Positions 1-7,303 of a DNA stretch of 12,075 nucleotides are shown here, piece after piece. The translations under genes and the position numbers were made by a program. How positions within the stretch are numbered: the stretch's first letter is position 1; each line of letters begins with the position of its first letter. The DNA comes from an uncultured Collinsella sp. (lineage in GTDB: Bacteria; Actinomycetota; Coriobacteriia; Coriobacteriales; Coriobacteriaceae): NCBI GenBank assembly GCA_900548075.1, contig URJD01000038.1:1-12075 (forward strand). The letters run 5' to 3'. Below the pieces are notes generated by a model. That model ran no database searches. It was not told the DNA's origin and saw nothing but the letters and a program-made list of their open reading frames with translations.

Positions 1-158
1 GACGCGGCGGGCAAAACCCTCTCCGTCAACGCATTGGGCTATAGGATAACACATTCTGCGAGCATATCGCCGCGTTCCGTTTTGTTCGTGCTGGGTACAA
101 AGCAGGTAGCTGTGCAAACTGGCCGCGCACCCGCCGGCGGCGCTCGGCCTGCGAGATT

Positions 159-163
159 AAGGA
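159..163 (+). promoter_or_regulatory. Shine-Dalgarno of the M32 carboxypeptidase gene
   Basis: AAGGA lies six bases before the ATG at 170 and supports that start. The 169 bases upstream hold no gene I can support. They include a 10-bp GC palindrome (131-140, CCGCCGGCGG), and I could not find a convincing -35/-10 pair. The promoter may lie here in a weak form or outside the window. Confidence 0.65.
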
Positions 164-169
164 TACGGT

Positions 170-1753
170 ATGGGAAAGAAACTCGATAAGAAGGCCAAGG
201 CCGCCGTGGCAAAGGCTGCCAAGGGCGTCAAGGCTGCTAAAGTCGACAAGGCCGTCAAAAAGTTCCGCAAACTCGAGGGCAAGCTGTGGACCCGCGAGTA
301 CCTGCTCAAGATTGCCGAGTTTGACGGCGCGACCATTGCTCCCGCCAACGGCGCCGCGGCCCGCGCCGATGCTATGGGCACCCTTGCCGGCGAACATCAC
401 AAGCTGTTGACCAGCGAGAAGTCCGTTGAGCTCGTACGCTCGCTGACACGCGAGACCGTCGCCGGCGGCAAGATCGACGACCCGCAGCTGCTCGACGAGA
501 TCCGCGTGCTCGGCCGCGACCAGCGCGAGGCAAGCGCCATTCCCACCGAAGAAGCCGAGGCCTGGACCAGGCTCACCTGCGAGGCCGACGCCGTGTGGCA
601 CAAGGCCAAGACGGCCAATGACTGGGCGAGCTTTGAGCCCTATGTGGATAGAATCGTCGCCCAACTTAAGCATCAGGCCGAGCTCATGGACCCCAAGCGC
701 GACCCATACGACGTGTGGCTCGACCAGTACGAGCGCGGCCTTTCCACCGAGAGCTTCGACGCATTTTGCGAGGAGGTTAAGGCCACGGTCGTGCCGCTCG
801 TTCACGCCATCGGCGAGCGCGGTCAGCAGCCCGCTGCCGACTTTTTGCATGCCCGCGTGCCCGAAGCCGCCCAGCGTGCCATGAGCTTCGACCTGATGAA
901 GCTCGTCGGCCTTAACCTGGACGACACCACGCTCGCCTTTACCGAGCATCCGTTTAGCGAGGGCTTTGCCGTGGGTGACGCGCGCATCGCGACGCACGTC
1001 TACGAGGACGACTGCATCTCCAACGTCTACAGCATCATCCACGAGGCCGGTCACACCATGTACGAGCTGGGCGTGAACCCCGCCTACGCGCGCACGTGCC
1101 TGGAGGGCGGCACCTCCATGGGCATCCACGAGAGCCAGAGCCGCTTCTTTGAGAACACCGTTGGCCGCAGCCGCGCCTTTATGGGGCCGCTGCTCGAGGT
1201 GTTGCGCCGTCACGCGCCCGAGGTCTACGGCAACGTGGACGAAGATGCGCTCTACCACGCCGTGAACATCGCCCAGCCGTCGCTGATCCGTACCGAGGCC
1301 GACGAGCTCACCTACCCGCTGCATATTATGGTGCGCTACGAGATTGAGCGCATGCTGTTTGCCGGTGAGGCTACAGCCAAGGACATCCCCGCGCTTTGGA
1401 ATCGCTTTATGGACGAGTACCTGGGCATTCCGGTTCCCGACGACACGCGTGGCTGCCTGCAGGATACGCACTGGAGCGGCGGCTCGTTTGGCTACTTCCC
1501 CACCTATGCGCTGGGCAGCGCCTACGACGCCATGTTCGTGCCGGCCATGTGCCGCGACGGTGTCGACCTTACCAGCGCCTGCGCGAGCGGCGACCTGACA
1601 CCCGTCCGCGCCTGGCTCGGCGAGCACATTTGGCAGTGGGGCCGCGCCAAGGACGCGCCGGAGCTCATCAAGGGCGCGTGCGGCATGGCGTTCGATGCCC
1701 GCTATTACTGCAGCTACCTGCAGGACAAGTTCACCACGCTCTACGAGCTGTAA
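170..1753 (+). CDS. M32 family metallocarboxypeptidase (Taq-type)
   Basis: This is a cytoplasmic zinc carboxypeptidase that removes C-terminal residues from peptides, probably in peptide turnover. The protein has 527 residues, close to the roughly 500 usual for the family. HEAGH at residues 291-295 is the HExxH zinc site with its catalytic Glu, and HESQSRFFEN at 320-329 carries the third zinc ligand, Glu321. The family block RTEADELTYPLHI is near residue 375, and DPYDVWLDQYERG at 178-190 is also typical. There is no signal peptide. The first 30 or so residues are an unusual Lys/Ala-rich stretch not found in standard members. It is kept because AAGGA precedes this ATG and no better-placed start is seen. 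The gene stands alone on the plus strand and converges on glmM. The family call is firm; the physiological substrate is unknown. Confidence 0.93.
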   Translation: MGKKLDKKAKAAVAKAAKGVKAAKVDKAVKKFRKLEGKLWTREYLLKIAEFDGATIAPANGAAARADAMGTLAGEHHKLLTSEKSVELVRSLTRETVAGGKIDDPQLLDEIRVLGRDQREASAIPTEEAEAWTRLTCEADAVWHKAKTANDWASFEPYVDRIVAQLKHQAELMDPKRDPYDVWLDQYERGLSTESFDAFCEEVKATVVPLVHAIGERGQQPAADFLHARVPEAAQRAMSFDLMKLVGLNLDDTTLAFTEHPFSEGFAVGDARIATHVYEDDCISNVYSIIHEAGHTMYELGVNPAYARTCLEGGTSMGIHESQSRFFENTVGRSRAFMGPLLEVLRRHAPEVYGNVDEDALYHAVNIAQPSLIRTEADELTYPLHIMVRYEIERMLFAGEATAKDIPALWNRFMDEYLGIPVPDDTRGCLQDTHWSGGSFGYFPTYALGSAYDAMFVPAMCRDGVDLTSACASGDLTPVRAWLGEHIWQWGRAKDAPELIKGACGMAFDARYYCSYLQDKFTTLYEL

Positions 1754-1777
1754 AGCCTAGGCAACACGCCAACGCAA

Positions 1778-1813
1778 GAGGGGCGCCGCAGGATCTATCC
1801 CGCGGCGCCCCTT
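1778..1813 (+). terminator. Hairpin after the M32 gene
   Basis: GGGGCGCCGC (1780-1789) pairs perfectly with GCGGCGCCCC (1802-1811), and two outer pairs extend the stem. It lies 25 bases after the stop codon. The T-run after it is very short (TTCG), so it may terminate weakly or serve mainly as a 3' end stabiliser. Position and GC-rich stem favour a terminator. Confidence 0.55.
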
Positions 1814-1830
1814 CGCACCCAGCCACCAAC

Positions 1831-1860
1831 CCGGCAGTTAGGGACGTCCCTAACTGCCGG
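1831..1860. repeat. 30-bp perfect palindrome
   Basis: CCGGCAGTTAGGGAC (1831-1845) is followed at once by its exact reverse complement GTCCCTAACTGCCGG (1846-1860). It has no spacer and no following T-run, which is unlike a terminator. It lies between convergent genes. Possible roles are a dispersed intergenic repeat of the REP type, a cruciform, or a protein-binding site. The sequence alone cannot decide between these. Confidence 0.8.
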
Positions 1861-1877
1861 ATTGGCCGGCAAAGAGT

Positions 1878-1939
1878 GTCCCAAACGACTAGTCATTTAA
1901 GAACGTCCCAAATGACTAGGTTGCCCAACAACTAGGTTG
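1878..1939. repeat. Direct and inverted repeats around CTAGTCATTT
   Basis: GTCCCAAAYGACTAG occurs at 1878-1892 and again at 1905-1919, with one difference and a 27-base period. CTAGTCATTT (1889-1898) and AAATGACTAG (1910-1919) form a perfect 10-bp inverted repeat with an 11-base loop. ACTAGGTTG follows as a direct pair at 1915-1923 and 1931-1939. No reading frame of interest crosses the block. Its style resembles a dispersed intergenic repeat, which is inference. Confidence 0.7.
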
Positions 1940-1965
1940 ACGCCGACGTCTTGGCAACGTCGAGC

Positions 1966-1995
1966 AGTTACGCGGTTTGGTAAAACCGCGTAACT
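1966..1995 (-). terminator. Hairpin at the 3' end of glmM
   Basis: AGTTACGCGGTTT (1966-1978) and AAACCGCGTAACT (1983-1995) form a perfect 13-bp stem with a four-base loop. On the minus strand the stem overlaps the last two bases of the glmM stop codon. It is followed by GCTCGACGTT with no real U-run, so efficient intrinsic termination is uncertain. A weaker dyad (CGACGT at 1944-1949, ACGTCG at 1957-1962) follows. Confidence 0.5.
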
Positions 1996-3325
1996 ATAAA
2001 GCTTCCAGTGCGTTGGCGATGCGCTTCATGGCGGCATCGGCGGATGCTTGGTCGGGCGCCTCGGCCAGCACGCGGATAACCGACTCAGTTCCGCTCTTGC
2101 GTACGAGCACGCGGCCCTCGCCTGCCAGCGCAGCCTCGGCCTCGGCGATGGCGTTCTGCACGCCCATGTTCTCGAGCGCGGCGTCCTTGTCCGCCACGTG
2201 CACGGCCACCTGCGCCTGCGGCAGCAGCTTGCACGGAGCCGTGAGCTGCGAAAGTGTCTCGCGCTCGGCACGAATAACTTCCATCACACGCAGCGAGGTC
2301 ATAATGCCGTCGCCCGTACGCTCGATATCGCCAAAGATCGTATGACCCGTCTGCTCGCCGCCCAGGCTGTAACCGCCCTCGCGCATCTTGGCATACACGT
2401 GACGGTCGCCCACACCGCTGGTCACGACACTTAGGCCGGCAAGCTCCAACGACTTGATCAGGCCAAAGTTGCTGGCAATCGTCGGAACCACGGTACCGCC
2501 CGAAAGGCGACCGTGCTTGTTCAGATACACGCCGCACACGTACAGGATCTGGTCGCCGTCTACCACGCGACCGCGCTCATCCACGGCAAGGCAGCGGTCG
2601 GCATCGCCATCGTAGGCAAAGCCCACGTCCAGGCCCTGCTCCACCACGTGGCGCTGCAGGCGCTCCATATGCGTGGAGCCGCAGTCGACGTTGATGTTAA
2701 AACCATCGGGCGCGGCGTTGATCACGCGCACGTCGGCACCGAGCGCGTCAAACACCGGCTTGGCCACCGAGGAAGCCGAGCCGTTGGCGCAGTCGATACC
2801 GATCTTGACGCCCTGCAGCGAAAAGTTCGCGCTGGCGATGAGCGAGGCAATGTAGCGGTTGCGGCCCTGCATGTAGTCCACCGTGGCGCCGATGTAGTTG
2901 CCCGTGGCCAGCGGCACCTCGCTCTTGCCATCGATGTAGTCCTCGATGAGCTCCAGTACGTCCTCGTCCATCTTAAAGCCATCGCTGTTGACGAGCTTAA
3001 TGCCGTTATCGCAAAACGGGTTGTGGCTCGCGCTGATCATGATGCCGCAATCGAAGCAGCCTTCCACGGTCTGGTGCGCTACGCCCGGCGTGGGGATCAC
3101 GTGCAGCATATAGGCGTCCGCACCGCTCGCGACCAGGCCACTCACCAGCGCCGCCTCGAACATATAACTCGATCGACGTGTGTCCTTGCCCACGATCACG
3201 CGCGCCTTAGCACTGCGGTTGGCGCCGTAATACCAGCCCACAAAACGGCCAATCTTATAAGCGTGCTCTACCGTCAGCCCAACGTTAGCCTCACCGCGAA
3301 AGCCGTCGGTGCCAAAGTACTTCAT
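1994..3325 (-). CDS. glmM: Phosphoglucosamine mutase GlmM
   Basis: GlmM converts glucosamine-6-phosphate to glucosamine-1-phosphate in the cytoplasm, on the route to UDP-GlcNAc and so to peptidoglycan. The protein has 443 residues, as usual for the family, and begins with the typical KYFGTDGFRGEAN. The phosphoserine loop ISASHNPF puts the catalytic Ser at residue 100. The Mg site DGDADR is at 239-244, the sugar-binding loop GEQTGH at 323-328 and the phosphate-binding RKSGTES at 409-415. GlmM is chosen over other phosphohexomutases from this N-terminus and the GEQTGH loop. AAGGAG (3331-3336) lies five bases before the ATG. The DUF4012 gene is upstream on the same strand, and its terminator almost touches this ribosome binding site, so glmM expression must use read-through or a promoter inside the upstream gene. 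Confidence 0.97.
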   Translation of the reverse strand: MKYFGTDGFRGEANVGLTVEHAYKIGRFVGWYYGANRSAKARVIVGKDTRRSSYMFEAALVSGLVASGADAYMLHVIPTPGVAHQTVEGCFDCGIMISASHNPFCDNGIKLVNSDGFKMDEDVLELIEDYIDGKSEVPLATGNYIGATVDYMQGRNRYIASLIASANFSLQGVKIGIDCANGSASSVAKPVFDALGADVRVINAAPDGFNINVDCGSTHMERLQRHVVEQGLDVGFAYDGDADRCLAVDERGRVVDGDQILYVCGVYLNKHGRLSGGTVVPTIASNFGLIKSLELAGLSVVTSGVGDRHVYAKMREGGYSLGGEQTGHTIFGDIERTGDGIMTSLRVMEVIRAERETLSQLTAPCKLLPQAQVAVHVADKDAALENMGVQNAIAEAEAALAGEGRVLVRKSGTESVIRVLAEAPDQASADAAMKRIANALEAL

Positions 3326-3330
3326 GCGCT

Positions 3331-3336
3331 CTCCTT
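3331..3336 (-). promoter_or_regulatory. Shine-Dalgarno of glmM
   Basis: On the minus strand AAGGAG lies five bases before the glmM ATG. The U-tract of the upstream terminator (ending at 3339) is separated from it by only two bases, so a transcript starting after the terminator would have almost no leader. Confidence 0.85.
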
Positions 3337-3337
3337 A

Positions 3338-3371
3338 CAAAATAGGGGCGGACAGATTGCCTGTCCGCCCC
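3338..3371 (-). terminator. Intrinsic terminator of the DUF4012 gene
   Basis: On the minus strand GGGGCGGACAG (3371-3361) pairs perfectly with CTGTCCGCCCC (3355-3345) across a five-base loop. The tract TATTTTG (3344-3338) follows. This is a classic strong intrinsic terminator for minus-strand transcripts, 38 bases after the DUF4012 stop. On the plus strand no U-run follows. Confidence 0.85.
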
Positions 3372-3408
3372 AAAATGGTACTCGATTATCTGCGCTACCA
3401 GAAAAATC

Positions 3409-5721
3409 CTACGCCGACGCGCTGTCGCGAGCCGCCTGGCATGTAGGAGTCTGACGCAGCGTAAGCGGCTTGTCCCCCGCCTCGGCCGACGTGGTCAGCG
3501 TATACGTGATCGTCGTCGTCTCGCCAGCATGCAGGTCAACGGTGCCCGAATAGAAGGGGATTCCATGCCACGTAGCGGCGCCAAGACCAAACTGGGTGCC
3601 CTCAACCGTAAGGTCACTGATGTTGCCGCCCGTCGGGGCAAACAGTGAGACATTCAGGCGTTCGTCGTCGCGCGCGGCATCGGGCGCGCTCGCCGCGACG
3701 TAGTCGGGCAGTTTGCCGGCCTCCTCCTGCGTCATGATGTTCGTCAGGGTAACGGTGATGCGATAGGAGCACGTGCCGTCGCCGTTCTTCACGCCCTGGC
3801 CAATCTGCGTGTCGGCGTTCAGGTACCAGTCGAGCTTGGAGAAGCTCAGGTTGTTAAAGTAAACGCCGGCAACAGGATCGGCACTCGGGTCATCCGGATC
3901 GGGCAGCGAAGCGTCAATGCCCGTCTCTTTGATGGCATTCTGCTCATCATCGTTTCTCATCCACGCGATCAGGCGGCCCTCTTCGGCACCGCGCTCAACG
4001 GCGCTGACAAGCTTCGCAACATCGACATCGCCGATACCGCCAAGGATCTTGTCGAAGGCAGCGCTGGCGACGGATGCAAAGATGCCGTCAGACTCCTCGA
4101 CCGGATAGTTCCAGTACACATCGTGCATGAGGACCTTTGCGGCGTTGGTGCCGTCGACAACCGTTCCGTCGGGCAGTGACACGTTACCGACCAGGCCCAG
4201 CAGATACTGCAGGAACACCGGGTCGATACCGATGACGCCATCAACGTCCTGTCCATACTGGGACTTCCACAGCGCGGCGACACGCTGCGAGTTGCAGGGC
4301 CAATCAGGCGAATAGGTATTGCCCGAGTTGTACAGGTTACTGTGGTTGCCGAACAGCGCCTCATCCTCTTCGTCGACGCTCTCGACTGCCTCATCCTCGC
4401 TGAGTCCAATGCGGGGAACAAACTCGCCAATCGACATCTGGCCGTCAGTGACCGAAATCAGGCCCTGCGAACCGCCAAAGCCGCCGCAAGCACGAATCTC
4501 GACGTTGTTCATGGCGTACATAAGGTAGTTGCGCGTCTGGCCGTTGGCGCCGAGCATCTGGGGAAGAACGGGGGCGACCTTCTCCGCCGCGTCAACCGCG
4601 CCGTTGAGGGTGGCAAAGCCGTCCTTGGCCTTATCGACCAGCTCGGTCACCTGAGAAATATGAGTATCGCCAATACCCTGAATCTTCTCGTTGGCGCTCT
4701 TGAACACCTTGGAGCTATCGGAAAGCGAATCGGCGACCGCCTGCAGCGCGGACACGTTAATCATGCCGTCCTGAAACAGCTTGCCGGGCGTGGCCTGCGA
4801 AAGGTTATCGGCCATGGGAACCAGCGCGTTGCTTGAGACATCGGACAGGGCATCAATCATGGTGCGGGCTGCGTTGATGTCACTGCCATACACCGGGATA
4901 AACGAAGCCGCCGTCCACAGCGGGCTCGAAGTCTCCGCCTTCATGCTGTCGCAGAGCTCATCGATCTTCTTCGCGTCGTCAGGCAGCGTCGAAAAATCGC
5001 CCGACGTGACCTTGTCCTTAAGGCCGCCGACGATCTCGACAGCCTCCTTCGCTTCGCTCTTTACGGTCTTTGCCGAGTTAAGCAGCATAAAGCCGCTTGC
5101 GCCAAGCGCAACGAGAAGCACCGCGACTACAGCGGCAATAATGGCGCCAGTGTGACGCTTTTTGCGCTCGCCCTTGCGATGGCGATGACGGACCAGACCG
5201 TCAGAGGTCGAACTCGACGAAGCGTCGCTACCGTAGTTCAAGCCAAAATCGTAATAATCTTCCTTGGAACCCGAGCCCGCAAACTCGGCACCGCTATCAT
5301 CCAGGCGGGCGAACGTGCCAGTCTCGGAGGCGCCGGTGTAAATCGTGCCGAGGTTACCCGTAAGCCCCGCGCCACCGGCAGAGGGAGTATTGTTGTCGGC
5401 CTTGCCGGCATTAACGTTGCCGGCGGCATTCGCGGCGTTGGCAGCACCTGCGTTGTTCGCAGGTACCGAAGGAGCCCCGCTCGGCTGCGACGTGGAGGTT
5501 GCACCGCCCGCAAAAACATTTCCTCTTGCACGGCCGGTCTTTTTTGCCTTTTGTGACTGCTCGTACAGAGCGGTAAACATCGCCGTCTCGCCCGGGGACA
5601 CGCGCTTACCGGAACCGCCCTGTCCAGCGCCGCCCGGCGTGCCGGCCTTACCAGCCCCGTTCGGACGCGGCGGAACTGCAGGACGGCCGCTATCGCTGCC
5701 CTTAAAGTGATTACCAGCCAT
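3409..5721 (-). CDS. DUF4012 membrane-anchored protein
   Basis: The protein has 770 residues. Residues 1-190 are a low-complexity Gly/Ala/Asn/Pro/Ser-rich region ending in the basic RHRHRKGERKKRH. One membrane helix at about 192-214 follows, and then a large domain likely to lie outside the cell. NYLMYAMNNVEIRACGGFGG (399-418) matches the DUF4012 core, usually of the form LxxxQNxxElRpsGGFiGS. PLWTAASFIPVYGSD (near 267-281) is also typical. The function of the family is unknown; in actinobacteria it is often near envelope or polysaccharide genes, and glmM next door fits an envelope role only loosely. The ATG at 5721 is chosen over 5748 because GAGGA sits seven bases before it. The basic flank predicts a cytoplasmic N-terminus. 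No catalytic motif is recognised. Confidence 0.85.
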   Translation of the reverse strand: MAGNHFKGSDSGRPAVPPRPNGAGKAGTPGGAGQGGSGKRVSPGETAMFTALYEQSQKAKKTGRARGNVFAGGATSTSQPSGAPSVPANNAGAANAANAAGNVNAGKADNNTPSAGGAGLTGNLGTIYTGASETGTFARLDDSGAEFAGSGSKEDYYDFGLNYGSDASSSSTSDGLVRHRHRKGERKKRHTGAIIAAVVAVLLVALGASGFMLLNSAKTVKSEAKEAVEIVGGLKDKVTSGDFSTLPDDAKKIDELCDSMKAETSSPLWTAASFIPVYGSDINAARTMIDALSDVSSNALVPMADNLSQATPGKLFQDGMINVSALQAVADSLSDSSKVFKSANEKIQGIGDTHISQVTELVDKAKDGFATLNGAVDAAEKVAPVLPQMLGANGQTRNYLMYAMNNVEIRACGGFGGSQGLISVTDGQMSIGEFVPRIGLSEDEAVESVDEEDEALFGNHSNLYNSGNTYSPDWPCNSQRVAALWKSQYGQDVDGVIGIDPVFLQYLLGLVGNVSLPDGTVVDGTNAAKVLMHDVYWNYPVEESDGIFASVASAAFDKILGGIGDVDVAKLVSAVERGAEEGRLIAWMRNDDEQNAIKETGIDASLPDPDDPSADPVAGVYFNNLSFSKLDWYLNADTQIGQGVKNGDGTCSYRITVTLTNIMTQEEAGKLPDYVAASAPDAARDDERLNVSLFAPTGGNISDLTVEGTQFGLGAATWHGIPFYSGTVDLHAGETTTITYTLTTSAEAGDKPLTLRQTPTCQAARDSASA

Positions 5722-5728
5722 AAAGAAA

Positions 5729-5733
5729 TCCTC
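5729..5733 (-). promoter_or_regulatory. Shine-Dalgarno that sets the DUF4012 start
   Basis: On the minus strand GAGGA stands seven bases before the ATG at 5721. The alternative in-frame ATG at 5748 lies upstream of this site and has no comparable site of its own, so translation most likely starts at 5721. In the gap up to 5870, CCATAA/TTATGG (5759-5764 and 5773-5778) form a small inverted repeat, a possible operator or leader hairpin. Confidence 0.7.
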
Positions 5734-5870
5734 GCAATTGAGTCGCAATGAAAAAGTCCATAACGTTACCAGTTTATGGCATTTTGGGCATCGACAGCTA
5801 AACTCCAGACACGGACATCATTTGGCGAAAATGTGGCGCAACACCTTTTCTGTCTTGGCGGCGGCGCCAG

Positions 5871-6893
5871 CTACACCGTGAGGAACATCATCACGATGAT
5901 CATGGCAAAGCCGATAAGGTCGGTCGGCAAAAACACCGTGCCCAGCATAACGGCGCTGGTGATGGTCGCCGAAACCGGCTCCACAGTTCCGATGAGGCTC
6001 GCACGCACCGAGCCGATGTCCTTAACGCCCTGCATATAGAACATGTAAGCAAAAAACGAGCCGATAACCACGAACACCGTGAGCGCCTCGATGCCGGCAG
6101 CGTCGAGCGACGGCATATGCGCCCAGGGCCGCACGAAGACACATGAAACCACGCCCGCCGCGAGCATTGCCGAGCCCGTGACGATGGGGCTGCCATATTC
6201 GGGCAGGATCTTGGCGGGAATCACCGCCATACACGCGGCGCTGACCGCACACATAAGACCTGCTGCCAGGCCAAGCGGCGAGATATTCAGGCTGGTGGGG
6301 TCGCCGCCGGTGGCGATTAAAAAGGTTCCACCCAGAGCTAGGCCAATGCCGATGACTTCGCGAGTACGTGGCATGCGGCGATCGATCACGCAGGTGTAGC
6401 CCATGATGATAACGAGCTGCAGGCACTGGAGCACCGTCGCGGTTCCGGCGTTCGTCAGGCGCACGGCCGAAAGATAGCAAAACTGGTTGAACAGCAGGCC
6501 AAAGGCGGTAAAGAGCAGCAGCTGCTTGCGATCGGCGGGTGTGGTCCAGAGCTTAATCAGGCGCTCGCGGTCGCGCGTGACAACCACGGCCATAAAGAGT
6601 AGACCGGCGAGAATCTGACGCACGCTCATAAGCCACAAGGTGTCGACGTGGTAGGTATCGAACAGAAAGCTCGCGCTGGTGCCCGAGAAGCCCCAAAACG
6701 AACCGCCCACCAGCGTAGCCAAAACGCCCGTGATCATCTTGCGCGACGACGCATCGTTAAGGCGCTCGCGCCAGGCGCGGCGGGTGCTACGGCTGAGCTC
6801 GTCGGTGCCCTCGGGCACATCAATGTTCGATATATCGGTCATCGGCACCGAAGCCCCTACGCCTTCGACCTGCTCGACACACTCTTTGCTCAT
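5871..6893 (-). CDS. EamA/DMT-family membrane transporter
   Basis: The 340-residue integral membrane protein has about ten hydrophobic helices in two repeated halves, the layout of the drug/metabolite transporter superfamily. The first half starts near TGVLATLVGGSFWGFSGTSA (55-74). The second EamA half includes GLAAGLMCAVSAACMAVIPA (208-227) and ends with the family-typical GSVRASLIGTVEPVSATI (294-311). Members export or import amino acids, nucleotides or other small metabolites; the substrate cannot be told here. About 50 hydrophilic residues precede the first helix. The start at 6893 is chosen because GGGGGAG lies just before that ATG, and the 69 extra residues from 7100 look non-coding. 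It is co-directional with the DUF4012 gene, 149 bases upstream of it. I see no strong terminator between the two. Confidence 0.88.
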   Translation of the reverse strand: MSKECVEQVEGVGASVPMTDISNIDVPEGTDELSRSTRRAWRERLNDASSRKMITGVLATLVGGSFWGFSGTSASFLFDTYHVDTLWLMSVRQILAGLLFMAVVVTRDRERLIKLWTTPADRKQLLLFTAFGLLFNQFCYLSAVRLTNAGTATVLQCLQLVIIMGYTCVIDRRMPRTREVIGIGLALGGTFLIATGGDPTSLNISPLGLAAGLMCAVSAACMAVIPAKILPEYGSPIVTGSAMLAAGVVSCVFVRPWAHMPSLDAAGIEALTVFVVIGSFFAYMFYMQGVKDIGSVRASLIGTVEPVSATITSAVMLGTVFLPTDLIGFAMIIVMMFLTV

Positions 6894-6897
6894 TCCA

Positions 6898-6904
6898 CTC
6901 CCCC
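6898..6904 (-). promoter_or_regulatory. Shine-Dalgarno that sets the EamA start
   Basis: On the minus strand GGGGGAG precedes the ATG at 6893 by four bases. This decides against the long upstream extension to 7100. Confidence 0.6.
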
Positions 6905-6962
6905 GAAACAGCCTGGAAACAATTCGGCTTACCTTACCACGGCGAAGGCACCAGCTGGAGGC

Positions 6963-7035
6963 TTGTCCGCTTATCGGTAGGACAATTCCGCAGGCGTCTT
7001 TCCATAGCTCGATACTGCAATGGTCTTGCATTATG
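6963..7035 (-). promoter_or_regulatory. Candidate control region of the EamA gene
   Basis: Two small dyads lie upstream of the permease. TTGTCC (6963-6968) and GGACAA (6980-6985) form a 23-bp operator-like palindrome with an 11-base spacer. TGCAA (7016-7020) and TTGCA (7026-7030) form a 15-bp dyad. On the minus strand CATAAT (7035-7030) could be a -10 element beside the second dyad, but I found no good -35. No regulator gene is nearby, so operator function is only a suggestion. Confidence 0.3.
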
Positions 7036-7124
7036 CGACAGCCAAATTGCGGCAGCAGGCTCTTTTGAAGTGGATATGACAAAGCCCCCGAATTCCACAA
7101 TGTAAGCGATTTTTAAAAATGTTC

Positions 7125-7153
7125 TTGCCACCGAGTTCAGGCTCCGTTATATT
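7125..7153 (+). promoter_or_regulatory. Promoter of tRNA-Val
   Basis: TTGCCA (7125-7130) and TATATT (7148-7153) are separated by 17 bases, a near-consensus housekeeping promoter. Transcription should start near 7160, about 23 bases before the tRNA. The start region holds a tandem copy of TTGCGCAC (7159-7166 and 7167-7174). Confidence 0.8.
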
Positions 7154-7182
7154 ATCCCTTGCGCACTTGCGCACCCTTGATC

Positions 7183-7257
7183 GGGCGTTTAGCTCAGGGG
7201 GAGAGCGCTTCCCTGACACGGAAGAGGTCAGAAGTTCAAATCTTCTAACGCCCACCA
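7183..7257 (+). tRNA. tRNA-Val (anticodon GAC)
   Basis: The acceptor stem GGGCGTT (7183-7189) pairs fully with AACGCCC (7247-7253), followed by A and an encoded CCA (7255-7257). The D arm is GCTC/GAGC. The anticodon stem CTTCC/GGAAG encloses the loop CTGACAC (7213-7219), so the anticodon is GAC (7215-7217) and reads valine codons GUC and GUU. The T arm AGAAG/CTTCT encloses TTCAAAT. All stems are intact, so this is a functional, single tRNA gene. Confidence 0.97.
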
Positions 7258-7266
7258 AATGTTCGC

Positions 7267-7303
7267 AGCTCAGAGGCTATGTCCTCTGGGCTGTTTTGTT
7301 TTG
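7267..7303 (+). terminator. Intrinsic terminator of tRNA-Val
   Basis: AGCTCAGAGG (7267-7276) pairs over ten positions, one of them G-U, with CCTCTGGGCT (7283-7292). GTTTTGTTTTG follows. It lies ten bases after the tRNA CCA end and is a convincing terminator. Confidence 0.88.

Noticed and set aside
26..1627. 533-residue open frame on the minus strand opposite the M32 gene
   Set aside because: It runs antisense to a gene with intact catalytic motifs, shows low-complexity Val/Gly/Leu/His-rich sequence and no family motif. Such frames arise from codon bias in GC-rich genes.
1831..1995. CRISPR array in the palindrome-rich gap
   Set aside because: The repeats are few, of differing sequence and without regular spacers, and no cas gene is in the window.
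2513..3454. 313-residue plus-strand frame across glmM
   Set aside because: It is antisense to glmM, has no Shine-Dalgarno or motif, and runs over the DUF4012 terminator.
6894..7100. N-terminal extension of the EamA protein to an ATG at 7100
   Set aside because: The extra 69 residues lack similarity to the family and cross dyads in the intergenic gap, while GGGGGAG supports the start at 6893.
6934..7131. 65-residue minus-strand frame upstream of the EamA gene
   Set aside because: It overlaps the tRNA -35 element and the dyads, has no ribosome site and no recognisable features.
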